NCBI GenBank assembly: GCA_903892515.1
Contig: CAITIS010000142.1
Span: 1-35,601, forward strand
Source of the DNA: an uncultured Planctomycetota bacterium
GTDB taxonomy: Bacteria; Planctomycetota; Phycisphaerae; SM23-33
DNA: 35,601 nucleotides
Direction of reading: 5' to 3'
The notes below the pieces were generated by a model. The model did not search any database, had not been told where the DNA came from, and was given only the letters and a program-made list of their open reading frames with translations. Of the stretch, positions 23,475-30,456 are shown piece after piece. Positions within the stretch are counted from its first letter, which is position 1, and the number at the start of each line of letters is the position of its first letter. A program made the translations under genes and the position numbers.

Positions 23475-23946
23475 CAAACTGCTCCTTGATTCACCGGTGG
23501 GCCGCGTCGCAGTACGATGCTCCGACCCAGCCGACGGTCTCGTTCGCAAACAGCTGCGGACCCTACGCATTGATCCTGATATCTGCTGTCCGGTTTTTCT
23601 CTGAGCCCTCAGACTGTTGCACGATTCAGCATCGATGAGAGCCCATTGGGACACGGCATCCGGGGCCAGTTGTTCGACACCGCTTGGCCACACAGCCCGA
23701 AGGGCTGAGAGAATACAGCCTGGGGCAACGCCCCAGGTGAGATGCCTCACACAGCCAAGCCCTGCAAGGGCGCCAGAGGCAAAGCTCTCCCGCCCTTGCA
23801 GGGCTGAATCATCGCACCCCGCTGACCCAGGGCGGCGCTTCGCTCTGCCCTGGGCTGGATTCTTCAAGCCCTTCGGGCTTAAGGAACACCGAGCAAACGC
23901 TTTTTGCAAGAACCTCTGAGTTCTCTGCGCCTCTGTGGCCCAGTGG
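23475..23946. other. Intergenic repeat block
   Basis: No gene seen. It holds a half REP-A copy (23551-23566), a long composite of three hairpins (23691-23884) and a CCTCTGTGG-type phrase (23912-23945). Confidence 0.7.
23691..23884. repeat. Composite repeat with AGCCCGAAGGGCT, CCTGGGGC and AGCCCTGCAAGGGC hairpins
   Basis: In order: AGCCCGAAGGGCT; CCTGGGGCAACGCCCCAGG; AGCCCTGCAAGGGC, which is answered by GCCCTTGCAGGGCT ~50 bp further on; CCCAGGGCGGCGCTTCG with TGCCCTGGG; and AGCCCTTCGGGCTT. First and last hairpins resemble the outer hairpins of REP-E, suggesting related architecture. Confidence 0.8.
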
Positions 23947-25341
23947 TCAGTTTCTGTCCCGCCGAATCAGTTCCAGCGTCTTTTCCGCCATGTGCGAGAG
24001 TTTCACGCTGTGGTAGAGGGCCACGCCCGTCAGCAGCGTGTCGTTCATGGGCGAAATCCACTCGCCGGGCAGGTGCGATCGGCCCAGCATCATGCCCAGC
24101 ACGCTGCCGGCGGTGGCGCCGTTGCAGTCGGTGTCAAAGCCCGGCATGACCGCGTAGCAGATCGTCTTGCCGTAGTCCAGCTCGCCCCACAATAGCGCGA
24201 TGGCCACGATCTGGGCGTTGGAGTCCGTGTGGCACCAGTGGTGCCGGTTCGTTTCGGTCCAGCGCTGGTGCAGCCGGTCGATGGCCGCCCAGTAGTCCAG
24301 CCCTTCCTTGCGCCAGGCGAAGACCTGTTCCACGTCCGCGTGCAGCCGGCTCTTGGCGGGAATCTCGCCCAGCCCCACGCGGATCACCTTCTCCACGTCG
24401 TCGCTGATTACGTACGCCCCCGCCAGCATGGCCGCTACCCACATCTCGCCGTAGATGCCGTTCTTGACGTGGCTGATGCAGGCGTCGCGCCACGCCCAGG
24501 CGGCCGCCTGCTCGGGATTGGCCGGGTTGGCGTAGCCGAAGAAGTCAGCCCGGATCTGGGCCCCGATCCACTCGCGATACGGGTTGCGGTACGTGGCCGA
24601 GCTGAAGGGGCCATCGACCAGGCCCGTCGGCGACGGCGGGCCGATCAGGTTCACCAGGTTGCGGATGGCAACGCGTTCGGCCGTGAACGTGTGAAAGATC
24701 GGGATGTTGTCCAGCCAGAACCGCGCCACGTCGGCGGGCGTGAAGTTCTTGCCGCTCTGCTCGACCACTGCCAGGCCGGTGGTGGTGTAATTGGTGTCGT
24801 CGTCCTCCACCATGCAGCGGATGTTCTCCTTGTAGCACGGGTTGCCGGGCGGCAGGAAGTGGCACTGCTGGCGCACGGCCTCATCCACCTGGTTGGAGAA
24901 GTAATCCGCCAGCGGCCAGCGATTCTGGGCCTTCAAGTACGTCTCGATGTCCCGGCGCGTCTTGCCTTCGACGGGCTTGCCCAGCAGGCAACCGGCCGAG
25001 CGGCCCAGCCAGGCGCCGGCAGCTTTTTCAAGAATGATCTCGTCGGTGACGGCGTGGGGCGGCATCTTCACGCGGTGCTTGCGGGCCTTTTGAATGCCGG
25101 CCAGATCAGAAGGCTCGCGCAGAAGCGTGCCGGGCTTGGCCCGGAGCTTGAGACTCTTGTCCAGCAACCGCCCGGCCCGGAGTTGCAGGGCCGGATCGTT
25201 GCCCAGATCACCCGCCAGCAGGGCGTCAAACTCGCCCTGAAGCTTGGCGAGATCCTTGTTCTCGTCGGTGCACTGTTCGAGTTCGATGCGCAGGTTTTCC
25301 TTGGTCAGGACCAGGTACGGATCGGCGATCCACGGTTTCAT
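23947..25341 (-). CDS. ADP-ribosylglycohydrolase family protein
   Basis: 464 residues. Members of this Mg-dependent all-alpha family remove ADP-ribose from proteins or related groups (DraG, ARH-type), but many have other or unknown substrates. The domain spans about residues 104-450: EKAAGAWLGRSAGCLLGKPV, the acidic metal motif VEDDDTNYTTT near 180, and the second motif PGFDTDCNGATAGSVLG near 400, with Asp-Thr-Asp for metal. The first ~100 residues are a charged helical extension (ENLRIELEQCTDENKDLAK) not usual in DraG. ATG 25341 is preceded on the minus strand by an AAAGGGC sequence. It stands alone on the minus strand. Substrate cannot be predicted. Confidence 0.9.
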   Translation of the reverse strand: MKPWIADPYLVLTKENLRIELEQCTDENKDLAKLQGEFDALLAGDLGNDPALQLRAGRLLDKSLKLRAKPGTLLREPSDLAGIQKARKHRVKMPPHAVTDEIILEKAAGAWLGRSAGCLLGKPVEGKTRRDIETYLKAQNRWPLADYFSNQVDEAVRQQCHFLPPGNPCYKENIRCMVEDDDTNYTTTGLAVVEQSGKNFTPADVARFWLDNIPIFHTFTAERVAIRNLVNLIGPPSPTGLVDGPFSSATYRNPYREWIGAQIRADFFGYANPANPEQAAAWAWRDACISHVKNGIYGEMWVAAMLAGAYVISDDVEKVIRVGLGEIPAKSRLHADVEQVFAWRKEGLDYWAAIDRLHQRWTETNRHHWCHTDSNAQIVAIALLWGELDYGKTICYAVMPGFDTDCNGATAGSVLGMMLGRSHLPGEWISPMNDTLLTGVALYHSVKLSHMAEKTLELIRRDRN

Positions 25342-25443
25342 GAATTGTGCCCTTTCGGCGGCAGAGCATACCGGCGAACAGGCTGGGAATCCAGCACGCC
25401 AGCGGTGCGCAAGACGCTGAGTGAACGTGGTTAAGGATCACAC

Positions 25444-25481
25444 CTGCCGGCGTTGCGTCGGGCGGCGTCTCCGCCGGCTAC
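25444..25481 (-). repeat. GTAG-footed palindrome (CCGGCGGAGACGCCG)
   Basis: On the minus strand, GTAG (25481-25478) is followed by CCGGCGGAGACGCCGCC and then, after a spacer, CGCCGGC. The inner hairpin is GGCG-GAGA-CGCC. Confidence 0.72.
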
Positions 25482-25524
25482 GCCCTTGCCTTGAACGGGC
25501 CTGGCTCGTATTCAAGCTCGTTGC

Positions 25525-25568
25525 GGGTGCCATAGGTTGAGCCGCGCTGTTGCGGCTCTACCTATGCC
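25525..25568 (-). repeat. REP-H palindrome, copy 2
   Basis: CATAGGTTGAGCCGC pairs with GCGGCTCTACCTATG around a GCTGT loop. CTAC at 25558-25561 gives GTAG on the minus strand. Confidence 0.85.
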
Positions 25569-25682
25569 TGACCGGCACGTGGCGGTGCAGCCTCGCCGGC
25601 GACTGCTGACGCGGGGCAGCCTGCCCGCCCAGGTTATCGGTAAAACGTCATTTTGAAAAAGCGTGTTTTCGGGAGCCGTGAG

Positions 25683-26666
25683 ATGACCAACCGCGAGAAT
25701 TTGGCCGCCGCGATGGCGTGTCGCGAAGGCCAGTACGTGCCGACGTGGGAGCTCGAGTTGCATTGCTATGATGCGCTCTCGGGCCGACGGCTGATGCTGG
25801 GGCGGGAATTCGAGGCGCTCTCGGCCCAGCAGCAACAGGCCGCGATGCACGCCAATGCCGAGATCATTCTTTCGGTGGTCAACCGTCTGGGGCTCTCGAT
25901 GGTGCTGGCGCCAGGCAGGTATTGGCACGTTTCGCCTGGGGTATTGGCATACTACGTCCTTCCCAGTCATGCCGTACTGCCGCAAACGGCGATCATCCGC
26001 AAGCTGGCCGGCGATGACCTGGTGCTGGTGGGCAATACCGGCGGCGTCATTGGCATGCCGGGATCTGAGCAGTACCTGGAATTCTCCTACAAGCTGTTTG
26101 ACGACCCCCAGGAGATCGACCAGCAGGCCCGCGACACCCTGGCCGCCGGCATCGAGAACGCCCGGAAGCTGCGCGACGTCGGCGTGGACGTGGCCCAGAC
26201 CGCCAGCGACATTGCCGACAACCACGGGCCGTTCTTTTCGCCGGAGCAGATGGATCGGTACATCCTGCCGTACATAGACCAGTGGGCGACGGCGGTGCAT
26301 GAGATGGGCATGTACGCGGTGATGCACACCGACGGCAACCTGATGCCGTGCCTGGAGACGCTGGCGGAGACGGAACTCGACGCCATTCAGGCCATCGATC
26401 CCACCGCCGGCATGGACATGAAGATGGCCAAGGATGCGGTCAAGGGCCGGCTGTGTCTGTGCGGTAATGTGGACACCGGGCTGCTGGTCTCGGGCACGCC
26501 CCAGCAGATCTACGAGGCCACCAGGAAGCTGCTGGAGACGTGCAAGGCCGGCGGCGGGCTGATCCTGGGAGCCTCCAACGCGGTCTACTACGAAACTCCG
26601 GCCGAGAACTACCTGGCCATGAACCAGGCGTGGCGGGAACATGGGCGATTCGGCTCAACTCGTTGA
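25683..26666 (+). CDS. Uroporphyrinogen decarboxylase (URO-D) fold protein
   Basis: 327 residues. The TIM-barrel family includes HemE and cobalamin-dependent methyltransferase components (MtaA, CmuA types). It begins MTNRENLAAAMACREGQYVP, followed by a central VGVDVAQTASDIADNHGPFF segment. Toward the C-terminus are MHTDGNLMPCLETLAETELD, CGNVDTGLLVSGTPQQIYEA and GGGLILGASNAVYYETPAEN, the last two typical of this family. The arrangement fits the broad URO-D-domain group rather than true HemE, whose N-terminal substrate-binding arginines I do not recognise. A methyl-transfer or other role is open. ATG 25683 is preferred, with GGGAG about 9 bases upstream; an in-frame TTG at 25653 is possible. 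No partner corrinoid protein is nearby. Confidence 0.85.
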   Translation: MTNRENLAAAMACREGQYVPTWELELHCYDALSGRRLMLGREFEALSAQQQQAAMHANAEIILSVVNRLGLSMVLAPGRYWHVSPGVLAYYVLPSHAVLPQTAIIRKLAGDDLVLVGNTGGVIGMPGSEQYLEFSYKLFDDPQEIDQQARDTLAAGIENARKLRDVGVDVAQTASDIADNHGPFFSPEQMDRYILPYIDQWATAVHEMGMYAVMHTDGNLMPCLETLAETELDAIQAIDPTAGMDMKMAKDAVKGRLCLCGNVDTGLLVSGTPQQIYEATRKLLETCKAGGGLILGASNAVYYETPAENYLAMNQAWREHGRFGSTR

Positions 26667-26754
26667 GCCGTCACGTAAGTGCGAACCGCGATCAGCGCCT
26701 GCAAGTTCTCCAGCGTTTTGCCAGAGGCCTTGCAGGCGCAGCCGAGGCCTGTTT

Positions 26755-26786
26755 GTAGAACCGGTTTTACAGCCGCCCTCGGCTGT
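26755..26786 (+). repeat. REP-D palindrome
   Basis: GTAG (26755-26758), then AACCGGTT and CAGCCGCCCTCGGCTG. It lies in the 194-bp space between convergent URO-D-like and aspS genes. Confidence 0.75.
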
Positions 26787-26816
26787 GGTCGTTGCGGCCT
26801 GTCGGCGTCTTCGCGC

Positions 26817-26844
26817 GTCTCGCGCCCGAGGGCGGGCACGAGAC
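26817..26844 (-). terminator. GC-rich hairpin downstream of aspS
   Basis: GTCTCGTGCCCG-CCCT-CGGGCGCGAGAC when read in aspS direction, one mismatch. No T-run follows, so it may be a transcript-end hairpin rather than a classical intrinsic terminator. It starts ~17 bp after the aspS stop. Confidence 0.45.
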
Positions 26845-26860
26845 GGTTGCGACACCAGTC

Positions 26861-28654
26861 CTAACTCTTTTCCGGCTTGGCGGTGATGGCGATGTGCAGC
26901 TCGCGCAGCTGCCTGGCGCTCACCGTTCCGGGCGCTTCGGTCAGCGGGCAGATGCCGCGGGCCGTCTTGGGGAAGGCGATCACTTCGCGCAGGCTCTCGG
27001 CCCCGACCATCATCATGACGATGCGGTCTAAGCCCAGGGCGATGCCGCCGTGCGGCGGGGCGCCGAAGCGCAGGGCGTCCAGCAGGAAGGAGAACTTCTC
27101 CTTGGCTTCCTCGTCGCTGATGCCCAGCCGCTTGAAGATTCGCGCCTGCACTTCGGGCGAATGGATTCGGATCGAGCCGCCGCCCAACTCCACGCCGTTG
27201 AGCACGATGTCGTACGCCCGAGCCAGCACGGCCCCGGGGTCGGTTTCGAGCTTGTCCAAGTCCTCTGGCCGGGGCGAGGTGAAGGGGTGGTGCTTGCTCA
27301 CCCACGTCTGCTCCTGCTGGCTGAACTCCAGCAGCGGGAACTCGGTTACCCAGCAGAAGGCCATGGCGTCGGGGGAGTACAGCTTCAGGTCGGCGCCCAG
27401 CTTGCAGCGCAGGGCGGCCAGGGCCTTGTTGGCGGCGTCAACTTCGTCGGCCACCATGAAGAGGATGTCGCCGTCGTTGGCGCCAAGCCGCTCGCGCAGG
27501 GCGGCTTGCCCGGCGGCGTCGAAGAACTTGGCCGATCCGCCGGCAAACTGGCCGTTTTCCAGCTTGGTCCAGGCCAGGCCCTTGGCCCCGAAGTCGCCGG
27601 CGTAGGCGATATAGGCGTCGATCTCCTTGCGCGTGAACTTGGCCCCGCCCGGCGCGGCCAGGCCCTTGACCACGCCGCCCTTGGCGAGCGTGTCGGTCAT
27701 GACTTTGAAGGTGCTGGCCTTGGCGATCTCGCTCACGTCGCGCAGCTTCATCTCGAAGCGCAGGTCCGGCCGGTCGATGCCGTACTCGTCGGTGGCCTGC
27801 TTGTAGGGCATGATCAGCGGCTGATCGGGGAAGCTCTTGCCCGCGGCCGTGCACACCTCGCGCATCACCTCGTTGGTCATCTCCATGATGTTCTGCTCGG
27901 TGACGAAGGCCATCTCGACGTCGAGCTGGGTGAAGTCCATCTGGCGGTCGGCCCGCAGGTCCTCGTCGCGGAAGCAGCGGGCGATCTGGTAGTACTTGTC
28001 CAGCCCGCCGATCATGAGGATCTGCTTGAAGAGCTGCGGGCTCTCGGGCAGGGCATAGAACGTGCCGGGATGCTGCCGCGAGGGCACCAGGAAGTTCCGC
28101 GCCCCGCCCGGCGTGAAGCGGGTCATGAAGGGCGTCTCGACTTCCAGGAAGCCGCGCGCGTCCAGCACGCGCCGCATGGCCTGGGCGATCTTCGAGCGCA
28201 CCACCAGGTTGCGCGTCATCTCCGGCCGGCGCATGTCGATGTAGCGGTACTTCAGCCGCGTCTCTTCGGCCACGTCCTTGGCGGTCTCGGGGTCGAACGG
28301 CACGGTGTCGGCCTTGTTCAGCACGACCAAGTCGGTGGCGATGACCTCGACCTCGCCCGTGGGCAGCTTGGGATTGACGCGGTCGGCCCCGCGCGGCCGG
28401 ACCTTGCCACCCACCGAAATCACCCATTCAGCGCGGAGCTGGCGAGCCAGTTCGTGGCGTTCGGCCGAGTCAGTGGGGTCAAAGACGATCTGCGTGATGC
28501 CGTCGCGGTCGCGCAGGTCGACAAACACGATGCCGCCGTGGTCGCGGTAGCTTCTCACCCAGCCGCACAGGCGGACCTCGCCGCCGATGTCGCTGGCGCG
28601 CAACTGGCCGCAGGAGTGGGTGCGTTTCAATGCTTCGTCTGACGTAGTTGCCAT
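26861..28654 (-). CDS. aspS: Aspartate--tRNA ligase, probably non-discriminating
   Basis: 597 residues, the bacterial AspRS length. Charges tRNA-Asp with aspartate in the cytoplasm. Domains: anticodon-binding OB fold (CGWVRSYRDHGGIVFVDLRD), class II catalytic core with motif 2 FRDEDLRADRQMDFTQLDVE, the bacterial GAD insertion (~290-420), and motif 3 ALGLDRIVMMM. His39 replaces the Leu30 of E. coli and Gly82 replaces the Thr in VTGTV. The His/Gly pair is reported for non-discriminating AspRS that also charge tRNA-Asn, feeding the GatCAB amidotransferase; this is inference from two residues. ATG 28654 is preferred over the in-frame ATG at 28681 because AAAGAGAA lies upstream at the right distance and family sequences start there. 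A good promoter lies at 28746-28774, giving a leader of about 85 nt. Confidence 0.96.
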   Translation of the reverse strand: MATTSDEALKRTHSCGQLRASDIGGEVRLCGWVRSYRDHGGIVFVDLRDRDGITQIVFDPTDSAERHELARQLRAEWVISVGGKVRPRGADRVNPKLPTGEVEVIATDLVVLNKADTVPFDPETAKDVAEETRLKYRYIDMRRPEMTRNLVVRSKIAQAMRRVLDARGFLEVETPFMTRFTPGGARNFLVPSRQHPGTFYALPESPQLFKQILMIGGLDKYYQIARCFRDEDLRADRQMDFTQLDVEMAFVTEQNIMEMTNEVMREVCTAAGKSFPDQPLIMPYKQATDEYGIDRPDLRFEMKLRDVSEIAKASTFKVMTDTLAKGGVVKGLAAPGGAKFTRKEIDAYIAYAGDFGAKGLAWTKLENGQFAGGSAKFFDAAGQAALRERLGANDGDILFMVADEVDAANKALAALRCKLGADLKLYSPDAMAFCWVTEFPLLEFSQQEQTWVSKHHPFTSPRPEDLDKLETDPGAVLARAYDIVLNGVELGGGSIRIHSPEVQARIFKRLGISDEEAKEKFSFLLDALRFGAPPHGGIALGLDRIVMMMVGAESLREVIAFPKTARGICPLTEAPGTVSARQLRELHIAITAKPEKS

Positions 28655-28745
28655 GATGGTTCTCTTTCGCTTGTATGCCAAGCCCGGGGGCGCTTGTACG
28701 CTCCGAGGGCATCCACCGGCCGGTCGCCGGCCGACAGAACGTTAG

Positions 28746-28774
28746 AAGATACAGGTTTTCGCCAATCTGGACAA
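28746..28774 (-). promoter_or_regulatory. Predicted sigma-70-type promoter of aspS
   Basis: On the minus strand, TTGTCC (28774-28769), a 17-bp spacer, then TATCTT (28751-28746). The start point would be near 28739. Confidence 0.55.
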
Positions 28775-28971
28775 TAGCCGCCGCCAAGACGTGCCAATGG
28801 GCCACAGAGGCACAGAGAGCTCAGAGAACGGCGAGAGGAGGTGCCAACAAGTCTTTTCCTGGAGGGTGGTGCGTCTCCTGACCCACCACCGCCTCACGAC
28901 AGGCACCGCGGCAGGTCAGAAGACCCGCCGCGCGGAAAGAAGTTGTGGCAACCGCTCCAGGCCGACGTCGT

Positions 28972-29085
28972 TCAAAACATCTGCGAAAGCTGCGAAATCT
29001 GCGGAAGCATATTGCGCCAATTATGCAGCAGGCCGATGTTATACGTCGTGCTGAGGCGTCGGGCGTTTTCGCGGTGCGTAGTCAT
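28972..29085 (-). CDS. Possible 37-residue small protein downstream of the terminator
   Basis: ATG 29085 follows CCGGAGAACATA, a good Shine-Dalgarno about 6 bases away. The frame reads MTTHRENARRLSTTYNIGLL and ends 17 residues later. It begins only ~17 bases past the T-tract of the terminator at 29102-29129. Its 3' part covers a 9-bp-like repeat (CTGCGAAAT words), which argues against a conserved protein. No family recognised. It may be a leader frame, a remnant, or chance. Confidence 0.3.
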   Translation of the reverse strand: MTTHRENARRLSTTYNIGLLHNWRNMLPQISQLSQMF

Positions 29086-29100
29086 TATGTTCTCCGGGCA

Positions 29101-29265
29101 TAAAAAAAGCCCGCTCACCAGGAGCGGGCCTTAGGTGCCGTCTAAGCCAGACCGTTACGGCCGGCCGCTCCTGGTCGGGGCAATGGGATTAGTGTCGCCG
29201 GCAAGGCGCGCAGACCCACCGGAGCGGAGCAGGATCGCCGAACTGTACGTCAGGGCGTGCATGTG
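29101..29265 (-). ncRNA. Candidate attenuator leader or small RNA (~165 nt)
   Basis: A near-consensus promoter and a strong intrinsic terminator delimit a minus-strand transcript of about 165 nt. The RNA has four pairing segments. Segment 2, ACCAGGAGCGG (29175-29165), is perfectly complementary over 11 bases to segment 3, CCGCTCCTGGT (29127-29117), the 5' arm plus loop of the terminator. Segment 1, CCGCTCCGGT (29227-29218), can instead pair with segment 2, with one bulged A. So 1:2 plus 3:4 (terminator) competes with 2:3 (antiterminator). A 35-codon frame (29262-29155) begins within a few bases of the expected start point and overlaps segments 1 and 2. It shows no enrichment for one amino acid. 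No known riboswitch or T-box motif was recognised. Confidence 0.55.
29102..29129 (-). terminator. Intrinsic terminator
   Basis: Minus strand GCCCGCTC-CTGGT-GAGCGGGC, a perfect 8-bp GC-rich stem with a 5-base loop, followed by seven T residues. Confidence 0.9.
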
Positions 29266-29271
29266 TGAGTT

Positions 29272-29299
29272 ATTATACGTCGGCCGGCACATCGGTCAA
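29272..29299 (-). promoter_or_regulatory. Near-consensus sigma-70-type promoter
   Basis: Minus strand TTGACC (29299-29294), 16-bp spacer, perfect TATAAT (29277-29272). It is the strongest-looking promoter I found in the window. The predicted start point is near 29265. Confidence 0.75.
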
Positions 29300-29325
29300 C
29301 GTGAGAAAGGCGTTTTCGTTTTCGC

Positions 29326-29394
29326 CTACGTATTATCTTCTTCGGGCACCAGCGCCAGCACGATATCCAGGAGCCGTGCGTCATCTCTCCGCAT
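29326..29394 (-). pseudogene. Truncated HEPN (DUF86/HepT-like) remnant
   Basis: ATG 29394 overlaps the last 14 bases of the MNT gene, the normal arrangement for MNT-HEPN pairs. The frame reads MRRDDARLLDIVLALVPEED and stops two codons later. MxRDDxxLLDI is the usual beginning of DUF86/HepT proteins, which run to about 110-120 residues; everything after the first helix, including the RNase motif, is missing. The next bases are the promoter of the downstream leader RNA. Confidence 0.65.
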
Positions 29395-29695
29395 GGACCG
29401 TCTCCAGGTGTTCCAGGATGCCCCTGCGCCGGATATGGTTTCTGCCGGACTCGACGGCCTGGCGGGTCACGAGATCCACGCTCCTGCCGAAAATGTCCTT
29501 CAACTCCTCTTCCATTCGGCACACGTCGAACAGGCCCCAGTGAGCGTCGGGCGCGAAGGCGACCAGCACGTCCACATCGCTGTCAGGCCGGAAATCATCC
29601 CGCAGGACCGAGCCGAAGAGCGAGAACTCCACGACCTTCCATTTCCGGCAGAAGTCGGCGATCCGCGTTCGGTCGATGGGTATCCTGGCGCTCAT
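29381..29695 (-). CDS. MNT-type nucleotidyltransferase (MntA-like antitoxin), partner broken
   Basis: 104 residues. Minimal nucleotidyltransferase with the GSX10DXD motif in SLFGSVLRDDFRPDSDVDVL, and a later Asp in RSVDLVT as the third metal ligand. In HEPN-MNT toxin-antitoxin pairs such an enzyme neutralises the HEPN RNase by adding AMP to it. ATG 29695 follows GAGGCACGAGAT on the minus strand, a plausible ribosome site; a frame opening at 29746 is longer but reads unrelated residues. The HEPN partner directly downstream is reduced to a 22-residue stub (29326-29394), so this is an orphaned antitoxin or a decaying module. Confidence 0.85.
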   Translation of the reverse strand: MSARIPIDRTRIADFCRKWKVVEFSLFGSVLRDDFRPDSDVDVLVAFAPDAHWGLFDVCRMEEELKDIFGRSVDLVTRQAVESGRNHIRRRGILEHLETVHAER

Positions 29696-29856
29696 ATCTC
29701 GTGCCTCTCTAGAGGATTGTACCACGAAAACGTCGGCCCGGACCACGAGGAAAGGATGCCGAACGATCGGTCAAACGCGTCTGCTCTCCTTCGCGTCGCC
29801 TGGCGTCAGTCGTTACCACGGCATTCTCTCTGTGCCTCTGTGGCCCATCGGACGCG

Positions 29857-30255
29857 CTACTGCACCGAGATAACCGTCTTGCGCTTGCGCGGGCCGTCGA
29901 ATTCGCAAAAGTACACCGCCTGCCAGGTGCCCAGCACGAGCTGGCCTTTTTCCACCAGCACTTGGGTGGAGCAGCCGACCAGCGAACTTTTCACGTGGGC
30001 GGCTGAGTTGCCTTCGGCGTGGCGAAAGAAACTCTGCTTGGCTGGGATGGCCTTGTCCAACGCGCCCAGCATGTCGTGTACGACGTCGGGATCGGCATTT
30101 TCGTTGATGGTGACGGCAGCGGTGGTGTGCGGCACGAAGACCGTCGCGACACCCTGGACCACCCCCGATTCCTCGACGGCCGCAGCGACCTGGGCGGTCA
30201 GGTCGATCATTTCGTCGCGCTCGTGTGTGGGCACGTCGATGGTCTTGCGGAACAT
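29857..30255 (-). CDS. yjbQ: YjbQ/UPF0047 family protein
   Basis: 132 residues, typical length. The family forms trimers with a histidine/acidic metal site and has weak thiamine-phosphate-synthase-like activity in E. coli; its true role is unsettled. Signature parts are seen: GVATVFVPHTTAAVTINENADPDV, then RHAEGNSAAHVKSSLVG, then LGTWQAVYFCEFDGPRKRK. GGAGGATC is 5-6 bases before ATG 30255. A terminator hairpin with a T-rich tail (30268-30300) sits directly in front of that ribosome site. Confidence 0.93.
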   Translation of the reverse strand: MFRKTIDVPTHERDEMIDLTAQVAAAVEESGVVQGVATVFVPHTTAAVTINENADPDVVHDMLGALDKAIPAKQSFFRHAEGNSAAHVKSSLVGCSTQVLVEKGQLVLGTWQAVYFCEFDGPRKRKTVISVQ

Positions 30256-30267
30256 TCGCGATCCTCC

Positions 30268-30300
30268 AAAAAAGAAGACGGCGGCCTCATTGAGCCGCCG
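30268..30300 (-). terminator. Intrinsic terminator abutting the yjbQ ribosome site
   Basis: Minus strand CGGCGGCT-CAATG-AGGCCGCCG with one bulge, then TCTTCTTTTTT. The T-tract runs directly into GGAGGATC of yjbQ. It may end transcripts from bacterioferritin or control read-through into yjbQ. Confidence 0.7.
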
Positions 30301-30353
30301 CCATCACATCGCGTGACGGGTGAGAAGTCAATTCCTCTGTTGGGCAGGGATCA

Positions 30354-30392
30354 CATGGTCACCGCCCAAACAGCGGCGGCTGACCATGCCAC
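30354..30392 (-). repeat. REP-B palindrome variant between bfr and yjbQ
   Basis: CATGGTCACCGCC...GGCGGCTGACCATG followed by CCAC (30389-30392), giving GTGG at the foot on the minus strand. Confidence 0.8.
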
Positions 30393-30456
30393 CACCAGAG
30401 GCGCTGGGCGCGCAACTGCTTGCACGCGGACCGACTATGCCACCTGCTCGTCCTGT

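Larger units (their letters stand above)
25342..25682. other. Divergent intergenic region with palindromes
   Basis: It separates the ADP-ribosylglycohydrolase and URO-D-like genes. It contains two GTAG-footed palindromes (25444-25481 and 25525-25568). The URO-D gene's ribosome site, GGGAG, is near 25670. No other gene is seen. Confidence 0.6.
28655..29325. other. Intergenic region upstream of aspS
   Basis: Read on the minus strand, from right to left: a near-consensus promoter (29272-29299), a leader or small RNA ending in a strong terminator (29101-29265), a Shine-Dalgarno with a 37-codon frame (28972-29085), a CTCTGTGCCTCTGTGG phrase (28797-28827), and the aspS promoter (28746-28774). Bases 28830-28970 show nothing I can name. 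Confidence 0.65.

Noticed and set aside
23475..23909. 145-residue N-terminal extension of the Cys-rich lipoprotein
   Set aside because: It would translate repeat DNA and bury the lipoprotein signal; ATG 23474 has AAGGAGC and starts the signal peptide.
27050..28642. A 530-codon plus-strand frame opposite aspS
   Set aside because: Shadow frame; composition is His/Gly/Leu-rich as expected for the complement of AspRS codons.
29101..29265. T-box riboswitch controlling aspS
   Set aside because: The tract GGTGGGTCTGCGCG only loosely resembles the T-box consensus; no specifier loop or AGGGTGGNACCGCG element is seen, so I left it as an unclassified leader.
29134..29320. tRNA or SRP RNA gene
   Set aside because: No cloverleaf, TTC-loop or SRP GGAAG/AGCA motifs on either strand.
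29135..30316. A 393-codon plus-strand frame
   Set aside because: It runs antisense to MNT, the HEPN stub and yjbQ and across a terminator; no recognisable protein.
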